NCBI GenBank assembly: GCA_963971225.1
Contig: OZ020269.1
Span: forward strand, 87,192,283-87,256,282
Source of the DNA: Melieria omissa
Taxonomy: Eukaryota; Arthropoda; Insecta; Diptera; Ulidiidae
Direction: 5' to 3'
Length of the DNA stretch: 64,000 bases
Made by a program: the position numbers and the translations under genes. How positions within the stretch are numbered: position 1 is the first letter of the stretch; every line of letters starts with the position of its first letter. The notes beneath the pieces are model-generated. The model searched no databases. It worked only from the letters and a program-made list of their open reading frames with translations, and had not been told where the DNA came from. Shown one piece after another: positions 34,328-45,529 of the stretch.

Positions 34328-34950
34328 GTCAATGGGGCCAATAAATCAAGTTTTTCTTAACCATTTGTTGATCCTGTTGATTCTTGTTGATTCTTTTTAT
34401 GAAAGAATACGTTTATAATTAATTCTTATTTTAAGTCAAAAGGCCCATAAAGTCTTGTTTCTCCCTACAAATTTTTAACCCATCCTTGACCCCGTCAGAT
34501 TTCGACTTCCGAAGAAATTAAAATCACCTGTCTAATTATTTCTCACTAAGAGCACTTTCACCAAGTTTTAAATCATGTTTTTCACAGTTTCTTTACATAA
34601 ACTGTTAACCCGCCGTTGACTCCGTAAGGTTTTTTTTTTGCGAAAAAATGAAAAACATGTGTCGAATTATTTCGCATGTAAAGTGCTTTCACTAAGTTCG
34701 AAGTCAAAAGGCCCATAAAATCTTGTTTCTTCCTACAATTTTGAACCCATCTTTGACTCCGCCAGATTTTTATTTTCGAAAAAATAAGAAAAACTTATCG
34801 AATTATTTCACATTTGGAGCAATTTCATCAAGTTTGAAGTCAAAAGTCAAAGTCATGTTTCTTCTTACCAACTTTTAACTTTTAAAATGAGAAACAAGTA
34901 TCAAATTACTTTTGATTTCAAGTCTTTTCACCTACTTTGAGGTCAATAGG
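34328..34950. repeat. Diverged tandem satellite, unit about 135 bp, four to five copies
   Basis: Units begin AAGTCAAAAGGCCCATAAA (34,433; 34,701), with weaker starts near 34,328, 34,567, 34,837 and 34,939. Each contains CTTGTTTCT-CCTACAA, AACCC-TC-TTGACTCCG, a TTTTCGAAAAAAT-like stretch, TCGAATTATTTCACAT and a TTTCA-CAAGTTTGAAG end. Spacings are about 134, 134, 136 and 102 bp. Divergence between units is high, so the array is old. No coding potential. Confidence 0.88.
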
Positions 34951-35689
34951 TTTATTGGTTCATGGTGTTTTCGTAGTCTTTCCGAGCAAGAATAGACGAG
35001 CAAAACGCTGGAATCATTCCTATGCAGCTGAACCGGCCGAGCATAGAAACAACTGACCCCAATAGCCCAGCGAAAAGTACTCCCATGGGTTCCTATCTCA
35101 GAGATCGTGAGCTGGATTTCCATATAAGGATTGATGCCGCGCTTAATCAATTTTAAAATGTTTCCTTACTTCAAATTTTTTTTCATTCCATCAAAATTTT
35201 ATTGTAAAATTCCTTAACCTGAGAAAAGTTGAATCATCTTAGCTAATCCATTCAGTGGATAAGAAGCACACAGCAGATTCTAATGATAAGCAGTCGTGTT
35301 TGTACGACAACCACATCACTAGTAGCGTCAGTGCAACATATCGGCAAATAACGCAGCGTTCATTGAAGACACCAACTCATAGTCATACAAAAAGTAAGCG
35401 ATTTTTTTGTAAATTTTTGAAAAAAAATGTCTTTATTGAAAATTAATTTTAATCGAAAAAATATATATATATTGCTTCTTTTTATTAATGATTTTTTGGA
35501 ATTCTCCGGGTAGCTTCATTATTTTATCGTTCCGGGATTACATTTGTTTAGTTTTATATATTTTTACTTTTTTTTTGTTTTTATTAATTTTTTTTTTATT
35601 TTTGTTTATTTTGTTTTTGTTTGTTATATTTTGTATTTTTTGTTGTTTTTAATTTTTTTATTTTTTACTAATTTTATATATTTTATTTA
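34951..35689. other. AT-rich stretch; short unassigned open segment
   Basis: Near 34,960-35,150 the minus strand is open for 72 codons (INPYMEIQLTISEIGTHGS...) in more balanced sequence. It may be a transposon fragment but I do not recognise it. 35,400-35,690 is extremely T-rich. Confidence 0.35.
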
Positions 35690-36580
35690 TTTTTCTGTCA
35701 AATGATTTAAAGCGACTCGTTGGTCGGTAAATTTCTTACCTTTAAGAAAGTTTTGCAGAAACCAAAGAAAATGATAGTCAGACGATACAAGGTCGGGTCT
35801 ATACGATGAATACGTTTAAAATTCCCAACCGTTCCGTCAAATTGTTCTGAGTCATCAAAGAAGTGTTTGACCAAACAGTGTCAGATGGAACACGTCTCCT
35901 ATTGGTCAATTTAAGTCGCTTTTCCTTGATTGCTTTGTTCAAACGGTTGAGTTGAGAGCTCTAGGGAACCGTGCTGCTGCATCCGGGTGGAGCAGCTTGT
36001 AATAGGAAATTCTCTTCCAATCCCAACACTTATCATAACTTTGTTTTCCATCCATCCATCCGGTTGGACCGCAAGTTGTTTGCTTTGAAGTCGTTTTTCA
36101 AGGGTCACCATGATTGCTTGCATTGAATGTTCCCGTACTGAATCTCTTTTTCATTGCACGCAATGATTCGCTGTCTTTCTTAGCATTTAAAAAGCTTTTC
36201 CCTGACAGTAATTCGGTCAGTTAAATGTCTTTTTTTTTAATTCAGACACGCAAACATCGACCAAATGGTCAAAAATTTGCGTAGCCTTCTGTGTTTTAAT
36301 GATTCCAATCTATCATGTGGTTAATACTTAATGCCTCCGCTATCTCCTGATAGTCTGTGCGATAGTCTTGCTTCATCAGTTGTTAAATTTCATCAGAATT
36401 TTCAGTGTCTGGCCAACCAGAGCGAGGTTCTTCTTTGATATTGAATGTTTCGGAACGCATTCGAATAAACCACTACTAGGTCCAGTTCTCGTTCACAGCT
36501 TTCTCAACGTAAGCTGCACAATTTTTCAGCATATTTTTGAAGCTGTTTTAACTTTTCTTTTAGTGAAAAGTAAACTCATC
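35690..36580 (-). pseudogene. Dead mariner transposase, nearly complete but decayed
   Basis: Minus strand. The N-terminus near 36,560-36,370 reads AAYVEKAVNENWT, WFIRMRSETFNIKEEPRSGWP (paired HTH region), then the second HTH YQEIAEALSINHMIDWNH. The middle is poorly kept (YYKLLHPDAA, VFHLT). Near 35,810-35,700 the catalytic end is clear in another frame: RPDLVSSDYHFLWFLQNFLKG, with the third catalytic Asp in SSDYH. Multiple stops and frameshifts. It represents a different mariner lineage from the copies at 3.6 kb and 25.5 kb. Confidence 0.82.
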
Positions 36581-36740
36581 GTATAGCGTATTTTTGAAGA
36601 TATTTTTTTCGATATTTTTTCAAATATTTTTTCAGATATTTTTTCAGATATTTCACTCATTTTAAAATCAATGTAATTCTTTACTTTAGTGACAAAATAC
36701 CGTGTATACTTTTATATGAACCCATACGTAAATTTCATAT

Positions 36741-37176
36741 TGTTCCAAAAATTAGTTCTGTTACCTAACGCAGGCTTTTTCGTTTCTCTAGATTGTGCTC
36801 AAAAATAAAACACATTAAAATTATTCAATGCAGTTCAAAACTAGTAGCCACTTTATTTACAATTTTGCACTTTACTCTCTCTACACTTGTACATTCATTG
36901 CACTATTTGTGATTTTCCTTGCTGTTGCTTTTCAAAACTACAATCTTTCCTCTGTATTTCCAACTGCCTTTTGTACTTGTATTTGCTAGTACCGCAGATC
37001 CGTCTCGCACATTCTAATTGGTCTCAAAAGTTCCATCGATTCCAGCATCATCGCGAGTCATCTCTGCAAATATTCTAACGAAATTAACATGCCCCTAAAA
37101 GTATGCCAAAACACAAGTCGTATTCTTATTTACCTTCCTTTGAAGTGCCTTGCAAACTGCACAGTGACATCGAACA
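36741..37176 (-). mobile_element. Solo LTR, diverged copy of the TGTAACGA family
   Basis: Minus orientation. It shares with the other LTRs the block AATAAAGTGGC, a CTGCATT phrase, and GTGTTTTATTTTTGAGCACAATC near 36,790-36,860. The outer limits TGTTCC...GAACA are inferred by alignment with the cleaner copies. Flanks ATAT (36,737-36,740) and TTAT (37,177-37,180) would be an eroded 4-bp duplication. It contains no coding sequence. Confidence 0.65.
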
Positions 37177-37407
37177 TTATGGCCACAATACGTAGGTGGT
37201 CTTTCCAAGGGGCCAATAGATGCCCTGTGGGAAATCGGACTGGTCCAAGTCTAGTTTTTCAACTGGTCGCTTGACAGTCATATTTGACCTCAGAATCGAC
37301 TCGTTTTCTTGTAGCAAACTCACCCTTTTAACATGGCGGTGTCCTAGGCGACGGTCAATTGTCCCCGTCTGCATCTATTTGCAAATAGTCCAAGGTTAGT
37401 CCGAAGC
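37177..37407. other. Unassigned segment between LTR and AACTAGTT element
   Basis: Mixed-composition 230 bp without coding potential. I recognise nothing in it. Confidence 0.4.
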
Positions 37408-38175
37408 AAACCAGTTTTCAAACCAGTTACAAAGCGACTAGTTTGCGAACTAGTTTATTCTGGATTTGTTTTCTAACCAGTTGATTTTTGTAAAGGAAAA
37501 TAATCATTGAAATTTATAAATATTAATTGAATATGTTAATAAAATAAAATAATCATTGAAATTTATAAATATTAATTTTATTGCAAAAATATTATTAAAA
37601 CAACAAAAAATAATCGCGAATAAAAAAAGTATTGGTGCACGTAAAGATGAACTTCGACTTGTTGACACACTTCTGTCGAAACTGTTTAGGGTCTGATGCA
37701 GTTCAACATCCTGACTTCGCCTGCAATAAATAAAAAAATAAATAAATTAACAAATAATTATATAAACATAATTACATAAATTTATTAATACATACCATCC
37801 GACTGCTGCTGCAATTCGTTGCTTCACGCAACCACTCAAAATTCTAACTGAAATCATTCAAGACAAAACGTGCAAATCGAGCGAACTTCGAGTCATAGAA
37901 AAAGAAAGAAAGAAACATTTCTACGTTGTTGTTGTAACAAAAGCATCGCAAGATCAGCCGTAACAGAATATTGTCGATTATTTCACCTCTGTTTCGCCTT
38001 TCGTTTCGTTTCGTATTTTCATGTCTCTTCTCGCCTATGGACGCGCACGGAGAACGTGGACGATTAGACGCGAACTGACCGACTTCTGCATCCGCTGAAA
38101 GGTACTTTGACAACTAGTTGTCCAATTGACTACAAAGAACAGTTGAAAGACTAATGCATTTTGGGAACTAGTTGT
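37408..38175 (-). other. Segment bracketed by AACTAGTT-type motifs, with a candidate two-exon ORF
   Basis: The left side has five AACYRGTT motifs within 80 bp (from about 37,408, 37,421, 37,436, 37,447 and 37,475). The right side has three (38,112, 38,138 imperfect, 38,166). Repeated short binding-like motifs at both ends suggest a small DNA element, but I find no defined tips or target duplication. On the minus strand an ATG at 37,857 opens a frame that can be spliced through a 75-bp intron (donor GTATGT at 37,795, acceptor TTATTGCAG ending at 37,721) and stays open to a TGA at 37,504-37,506, giving 92 codons. A 47-bp-period direct repeat of ~32 bp lies at 37,498-37,577. Confidence 0.3.
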
Positions 38176-40543
38176 CTCAGATCCAACAGGGTGGTTCCAT
38201 CACCTGGAACTGCCTCTCGAATACTCTCAGCTCCTGTCCACATTTCAGCTTAATGAAAGTTGGTGTAATTTTTAGGACTCTTATTAAAGTTCAAGATTTT
38301 TAAATTTTTTTGTAATTTTTAATGGCGTCTATTTCCCCTCTAAATCCATTAGAATTATAATTCTAAAATTCGAATATATTAATAAACTGTTTAGTCAACA
38401 TAACTAAGCCAAAACGCTTATTTCAATAGAATTTTCTACTACCAGCACACTTCGTTACAAATCGCTTTAATCAAAGCAAAGTGAACGCTTTGCAGCTGCA
38501 AAAAATTGAGAATAATTCAATACAGAAAATAAAATAAAAACAGAAGAATACTAAAAGCAAAGTTGAGCGAAGTAAGAATCGAGGCGAGCAAAATCGAAAC
38601 TCCAGTCAGCCGCACTGTTGGCCTTCCTTATAATTTAACCAGCGAGCGGGCCAAGCCAACCCATTGACAGTGGATGATATATGACGCAACAAGCGTCCGT
38701 AAGGGTGTCGCACAGCCAACTGTACAGCACACAAGTATTTCTGTGTGTGTATGTGTGTGTGTGCGACTATGCCAAGATTTATTAAGTAGGCGTTCAGTCC
38801 CGTCGGCGCAATATATCATTTTCAATTTCGCTGCCACCAGCGACAAGTAGTCAGTGCTGCCGCTACTACTTAGTCGTTGTACTAGACGTTGTTGTTGTTT
38901 TTATGGTTGCTATACATAGTTGTTGTTATCATTATTGTTGTTGCCACTGCTGTATGCAGTTAGATGGGTGTGGTCGCAGACATTCGCCAATGTGACATGC
39001 TCTTCCACGCTTGTTTGCGTGTAACCAACAAATTGTCAACGCATTGTTGAACAAATGAAAACATAAGCCGAAACAAAATATCTGCGAAAATCCATAGCAG
39101 CCATACTGAGTATAGTAGAAGAAGAAGACCAAGAAGAAGAAGAACTGGAAAAAAAACGTCACCACACCAATTTCAAATATTTCGCTGTCGTTTTGCGTCC
39201 ATTGGCCATTGCGACCTTTTACCGCTGCTACTTAGTGTTTGATTTTGTTTTTGTATTTTAGTTTTAGCTACAAAATTGGCTACAAAATTATTTGGGTGTC
39301 ATCAATATGCGTTGGATTTATGTTGCTATTGAACTTGCCGGCAATGTCAATTTGGCCTAATGTCCGCCCGACCGTCGGCGTCATCACTGGGGGCGCCCGG
39401 GGGGATTGTCCAACTGCCAATCGGCAAAATGACTACCAAAATGATTTCATTTTGTTCCTTTTGTTTTTTTTTTTTGTTGCATTCAGTGTGATGTGTTCGA
39501 GTGCGAGGAGACCTAATGAGCTCGTTAAGGGTTGGAGTTGTTATTATTATTGTCAATGATTGTGACTTGAAGATGTATGGCAACATAAATTACCACATTT
39601 GCCCGCAAATTTTATAGCGCAGCCGATTTCAATTGTTCGACTGTGGCACCGGCGACAGTTTTAGTGCATCTTTAGTTGGTTTTGTTGCTTTAATTGTTCA
39701 AATTGATTTTGAGATGAAAGAATGTTTTGGTTTTTTTTAGTTTGAGTCAATTTATCATTTTATGGTTCCTGTGACATTAGCTGCCTCTGTATGAGACGGA
39801 CTTGGGCCTATATATAAGTATATATATATATATTTAAATATATAATTTGTACACCACAAATTCCACTCGTTTGAATTGTGTGTGCAAGACACAAAAAACA
39901 TTTTTTTATATAAAAAAGAGTTACGCAGCTCTGAATATGTAGTTGTATTAATTTTTTTTGTTACTTTTTTTTTATTTTACAAATTTTTCCTTCATTTGCA
40001 CTTCATGAACTTTCATCCTTCTTTTTATCTTGTGTGAATATTAATTTCCATGCTTACTATGTGTAAGGATCAGGTGAGATAAGTGGGCTGTCTGTGGCGC
40101 TGAATAACCTAAGACACACTTAGGCCACGAAAAAGTTTGCTGTTGAAGAATATCGTTTATACAGTCAGGTAGACAGCTGGAAAAATTCCAGCAGATTCCT
40201 CGTGTTAACCAATCAAAGGTCATCGTTGAGATTCACTGAATATCTGCAATCTAAGTAATGTTGTAATGTAATGTTCAAAATTATGTTTGGTTTAAAAAAA
40301 AAAACATATACAAGCGCTAACCATTATTATTTCGTACCGCTACGCTTTTCGTTTTCATTAATTTTTCAATTTCTCATATTAATTCTTCAAAAACGGTTCC
40401 AAAACAATAATATTGAAGTTTAAGTTTTAGTCTGACCTTCATTTCGTCCAGATCTAAGTTCAATAGAGATCTAATGAATTTGTATACATTGTTTTATCTG
40501 ATTTAACTTGAGGTCAAAGTTCACTTCGAATCAAAATTTTGTA
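38176..40543. other. Intergenic stretch, no recognisable gene
   Basis: 38,600-39,700 is a mixed island with GT and GTT runs. A TA-rich run lies at 39,810-39,845. 40,040-40,220 is a balanced 60-codon minus frame without family signature. No gene is supported. Confidence 0.5.
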
Positions 40544-40547
40544 ATAT

Positions 40548-40764
40548 TGTTACGAAAATAAGTTCTGTAGGCTTATTCGTCTCTCTGGATTGTGCATCAA
40601 AAATAAAACCACTTCAATTCACTCCCGATTGTTTTCGCGCATCCCATTATCATCGCGAGCCATCCTTGCCATATCGAAATGATAGCAAGCCGGCCGTTCT
40701 CAAAAGTGCGTGCCTAAAAGTATGCCCTTAAAAGCATACAGCGACAGGCTGCCTCATCGTTACA
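40548..40764 (-). mobile_element. Solo LTR, short copy with ATAT target duplication
   Basis: Minus orientation, 217 bp, from TGTAACGATGAGGCAGCCTG at its 5' end to TTATTTTCGTAACA at its 3' end. It is flanked by ATAT on both sides (40,544-40,547 and 40,765-40,768). The start closely matches the solo LTR at 61,224 (shared TGTAACGATnAGnCAGnCTG and TCGCTGT), and the 3' part shares GCACAATCCAGAGA. It is shorter than its relatives by an internal deletion. Confidence 0.85.
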
Positions 40765-40768
40765 ATAT

Positions 40769-41956
40769 CACTTGTTTGTATCTAATTGAAAATTATGATT
40801 TCTTGTAGCATACTTGTAGGTGCTCTATAGCAGAGTTTTTCCTCCGCCACAAAATTATCGTTTTTATTTGCTAACAAAGAACAATTTATTTAATCAAATT
40901 TGGATTTGATGTCTTTTCATTTGGCTTTCAACACCCGCAAAATCAACGTCTAATTTCTCAAAGGATTTCTCTTGAGCTAAACACCCAAAAGTTAGAGCGC
41001 CAAACTTTTTTATTGCATGTGAGACGCGAACGCTGCTTGCTTAGGTTTTTTTTCGTCCTCTGTGTCCTTTTCGATGTTTCGTCGCGCTGGTTGCGCGCAA
41101 CTTCATTGCCAACTCTTGGCATCTGCATGACACGTGACCTTTTAACTTTGCAACGCTTTGAAGTGAATTACTCTGAAATTCGCAAAGGTGTTTGCATGTG
41201 CGCCACACACACACACACACACATACAAACAAATATAAGTACACGACACACACCTCTCTGCATATGTAAGTAAATAGATGACTGCAGGTATATATACAAA
41301 TGTCTTTATGTATGTTTATAGACAGATAGATGTATGTAGATATGTGTTTGTGTCTTTGTGCAGTTCGTCATGTCTGTTCGTCGTGTCTGCTCTGCTATTC
41401 TCAAAGGCACTTTTTACATATTCATCGAGGCAAGTGCCACAACGTTGGCTGCCATAGCTGAAGTAAGTGTTGTTGTTGTTGTTGGAGTTACTCCGTCTGG
41501 AGTTGAAGCCACTCAAGTGGAGTTTATCCTGTGCGTGCTGCGCGACCACGGAGACACCAGCCGCAATTACTCAGCGGATTTATGCAGAAAAAAAAACACA
41601 CAAAAGTGCAGCCAAATTGCCTGCAGCAGCGCAACGAACGAGCTGAGTTGCACGCGTAAGTTGGTTGGTCGGTTGGTTGGAGGATATAGATGGAGTGGGG
41701 TTGTGAGTGCAATTGTAAGAAGCGTACAGCGTACAAAGTGCCAAATTACTTTATTATTGTACAAATGCAGTTACAACTTTCGACCAACAGTTGACTTTGT
41801 TCTCGGCTAGTCGTGGCCGTTGGTTCAAGTCTTGGGGAAAGTCGTGCATGAATATATATGCATCCAAGATGGGTTTGTGTACGTGTTAGCTCGTTGTATG
41901 TACTGGGTCAGGCCATGACTAATGCGATTGTTGGTGGTGGTTAGAAATCTGAGAGT
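40769..41956. other. Intergenic stretch with CA and GTT runs
   Basis: A (CA)n run lies at 41,204-41,223 and GATA-like repeats at 41,320-41,345. A 150-codon plus frame (41,358-41,810) crosses a GTT run and has no domain. No gene is supported. Confidence 0.5.
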
Positions 41957-42235
41957 TGGTTGGATTTCAAAGTAGGCGTAGTTCGTATCACTGGATTGTG
42001 CGCAAAAAATAAAACACACTAAAATTCTTTAACGCAGTTCACTTCCGTAGTCACTTTATTAACATTTTTACAGTCATTTTACTTTAACTTCACTTTTCTT
42101 ATTCGTGTCTGTTACTTGTCAAAACCAAACTGACTCGTAGCACCAGTTCCGGCTGCAAGTATGCAATGCTGCTGCTGCCGACAAATGCCCGTTCAGTGTT
42201 GCCTCAGGGGCCCGCAGTTCTATAGAGCGAGCTGC
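41957..42235 (-). mobile_element. LTR fragment of the TGTAACGA family
   Basis: Minus orientation. It shares long blocks with the copy at 55,894-56,338: TTGTGCGCAAAAAATAAAAC, CACTTTATTAAC, CTTATTCGTGTC, TACTTGTCAAAACCAAACTG, ACTCGTAGCACCAGTT and GGGGCCCGCAGTT. Both termini are eroded, so the limits are approximate. Confidence 0.75.
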
Positions 42236-42369
42236 ATGATTCTCAGAATTTAGGCAGGCAAAGAATTTTTCCGTGAAGTCAATAAACAAAGAACTATAAA
42301 AATGTTGAAGAATGATCCTTCTGGGTCTTCATTTGAAATATCTTCATTTCTTCATTTGAATAACTTTAA

Positions 42370-42606
42370 CCCTTTCGGGACGGAGTTTAATTTTGAAATC
42401 TAAAATACTCTCAGTAGAAATATTCCCATGCTATGAATGTTGGGGTTAGAAAATTATATTGGATGCTCACAAATTCTGAAATCATCCTTGTATGCCGGGA
42501 CACCGAAATTGAAAAAATTTTTTGCATGGGTTGTAAGATTTGAAAAATTCTTTTGAGGGGCATTAAAAGCTTCCTGGGACGTATTATCCCAGTAGTCCCG
42601 AAAGGG
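42370..42606 (+). mobile_element. TTAA MITE, 237 bp, copy A
   Basis: Flanked by TTAA (42,366-42,369 and 42,607-42,610), with inverted tips CCCTTTCGGGAC. The right side carries a subterminal palindrome CTGGGAnnnTATTATCCCAG-like block at 42,574-42,592, 14 bp from the tip. It has no coding sequence. Copy B at 58,347-58,583 is the same length and in the opposite orientation. Confidence 0.95.
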
Positions 42607-42679
42607 TTAAATGAGGTTAAGACATATTATAGATATCACTTAGACGTATTACCAGATACGCTCGGTGGAGCACAAAAGT

Positions 42680-43300
42680 GAATATAACCTAAAAAAAAAA
42701 TTTTGGTTTTATAAAAAAAAAAATTTTGTTTTTTTAAAAAAAATGTTGGTTTTATTAAAAAAATTAATATAATCTCTTAAAATTGTTTTTTTTATTAAAA
42801 AAAAATATTTTTTTATAAATAAAAAAAAGCTTTAATTTAAAAAATTTTGTATTTTATTAAAAAAAAAGTTATTTTTTTGTTTTTATTTAAAAAAATATTT
42901 TTTTATTTTAAAAATACAATAAAAAAAAATATTTTTATATTTTAAAAATACAATAAAAAAAAATATTTTTTTATTTAAAATGCGATTGTTTTTTTATTTA
43001 AAACAATGTTTTTTTATTTAAAAAATATTTTTATTTAAAAAATTTTTATTTAAAAAATATTTTTTGGTTTTATTTAAAAAAAAACTTTTTTAAGTAAACA
43101 AAAAGTATTTTATCAAGTTTGATTTTTGGTACAATCACCAATTTTTTTTTTATATATTTCTCATAAAATTTTACAACAACATATATTTTTTCCACCTGCG
43201 AGACACCTAAAAATGTAATGTTTTAATTTTTATAAAATTTATTTTAAATTAATTTAATTTAATTTATTTTTTTTTATTTATTTATTAATTTTTAGGTTAT
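42680..43300. repeat. AT-only low-complexity block of alternating A-runs and T-runs
   Basis: Repeating TTTTATTTAAAAAATATTTTT-type phrases, almost free of G and C, particularly 42,700-43,090. Adjacent A-runs and T-runs could fold into many hairpins. It probably grew by slippage. It starts about 70 bp beyond the TTAA MITE. Confidence 0.85.
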
Positions 43301-45529
43301 GGGTGCACAGTCATCGAAGTGTGATATAGATAGGTATTTTTTTTATAGATATTTTTTAATTTTTAACTATTTGTCTTGAATTTACTTTTTATTATTAATT
43401 TAAAAAATTATTTTTATTTATTAATTTTTATGTTTGATAAAATGTATTTATTTTTGGTTATTTTTTGTTGTCTTTGAAGTGTTTTATGATTTTGAAAATT
43501 CTGTTGAAAATTTCAATATCAGAAATCATTATTTTGCACTCAATGCCAGTTCCGAGTCTAAAATTTTGAGTCACTTCATTTTCACAAAATGTAAAAATAT
43601 AGCTATTGTTGTTGTTGTTGTTGTTAACACAATTGTTGTTGATGTCGTTTATTGCAACATTTTAATTGGCACTGTAATTCGTCGCTTTGGGCGGTTTTCG
43701 TAGCGGTTGACCGCACATTTAATAAAATGACATTTCAGTATTTAATTAAGTTGGCACAACACTGGCAAATTTAAATAGGTTACGCGCGTTTATAAACAGT
43801 TAGTAAGTATGTAGGCGAATGCGCGAACACGAACGCATAAATGCAATCATGAAAATATTTGGCAGCATGACGCTCTGCTCATCTATTGGCTAAAACTTTT
43901 GCTAAAACCGAACACACACACACCGATTCAAAAATGCTGCAAACGCGGCTAATGAATGCAAAATTCGGGTTAATAATGTTAGCAGTGATTTTGGCATTGC
44001 CACAACTACCCACAAACACACCAAATATTCTAAAAAAAAAACTAACCAAATGAAATTCCGCGTTGCAAGCGCATTATGTGGAAAAGTTTTAATTTGCTAC
44101 AAATTGGCAGACATTTTCATTACGATGTGCAGATGAGCGCAAATTTGCAGCAACACACATATTTTTGAAATGCAGTTATTGTGAAATGTTTTCGACCAAA
44201 TTCCGAGGATTTGTTTTGCTATGGCAAAAATTTAAATTCGTACCTTTTATTTAAGCCAAATATATGATTAGAACTAACTGATTTTTTACTTTGATAATAA
44301 ACAACTTTAAGAAGAACTGTGAACTACACTCAACGAAAGACTTTAACAGTTTTCACTCCGCTTGACACAGTCTCCGCTTGACTTACTCTGCCCTGAATCT
44401 TTGCTCGCCCATTCGCACAGCCACAACTTGGGCTCATGTACACACGGCCAAGTAAACAGTAAATACCACTTGACCCCTCTGCGGCTGTCGTTCAACTGCA
44501 TCAGCGCTCACTCGCCAAAGTGTGAGCAAAAGTGCAAAACGCGACAATATTTCTGATTTCCGTCATACTTTCACGCCACGACACTTTACCATTTTATGAT
44601 AATTTGAACTGGCGACAAAGCAGCATCAACATTGTTGCCACACTTTTCACATTGGCAGCATTGCAACGAACCTACACCGAAGACTCACTGCTAATATAAG
44701 CGCTATGAAAAATTATGGGTAATTTTTTAATAAGAAGCCAAACAGCATTGCAAAGGAATCTCAAGCGAAGGCGCCGCCACCCACTACTCAGCTTTCGTCA
44801 ACCGCATTTATGGCAATGCGGCGTTGCCAGTGTTGCCGCGCCGTGGCCGCTGCATGAAAGTGACACTTTAAATACGCAACCATAAACAACACGGCACGTG
44901 CTGGGCGCACTTGGACGCAGCGCGCCGTAAGCTGAAAATATGAATGACTAAATGCTGAATCAAAATAAAACTGCAAAACGATGCGCCAGCGAATTGCACG
45001 TCAAATTGGCGGACGTTAGTCTTGTTTGCCTGTGAAATCGGTTTTTTCTTACATATTTTTCGAGCAGCGGCCATTGAGCGGCCGCCTGTCAAGCTGCAAC
45101 TCACTGGCGAGCGACTCAAGTGGGTAAACAGCAAATAACCACCAACGTTAGTGGAATGCCAACAGCGGCAGAGTGCCGCACCCAGGTGAGTGAGAGAGTG
45201 AGTGAGAATGAATGTGAAAAGTTGATTACGCACAATTTATCACGATTAATCGTAAATTGTGCAGCGTAATTGCGCAATGGGTAGCGCGAAGCGAGGAGCA
45301 AAGTCTGTAAAGTGACGGCCAATTGCGTCTGCACTCTTCGGGCCACTTCAGGCAGCGGCCGCCGCTTAGAACGCTGTGTTGGTACTGAAAAGGCTTAACG
45401 AGTTTGTGGTTTCGCTACAAAGCGACGATAGCCTTTGGCTGTGAGGCAATGAATGTGAAGTGTTGTGGTTATTGGTAGGTTAGCGTTGACTGGTGTTTAA
45501 TACAATGAAATAGTCAATTGAAAGATTTT
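43301..45529. other. Intergenic island, no recognisable gene
   Basis: AT-rich to 43,590, a GTT run near 43,610-43,640, then a more balanced island from 44,330 to 45,400 with overlapping frames on both strands (for example minus 44,868-45,233). None has a domain. Confidence 0.5.

Noticed and set aside
41204..41223. CA, GT, GTT and CAA runs as CRISPR-like or functional repeats
   Set aside because: Ordinary microsatellites; no spacer-repeat alternation anywhere in the window.
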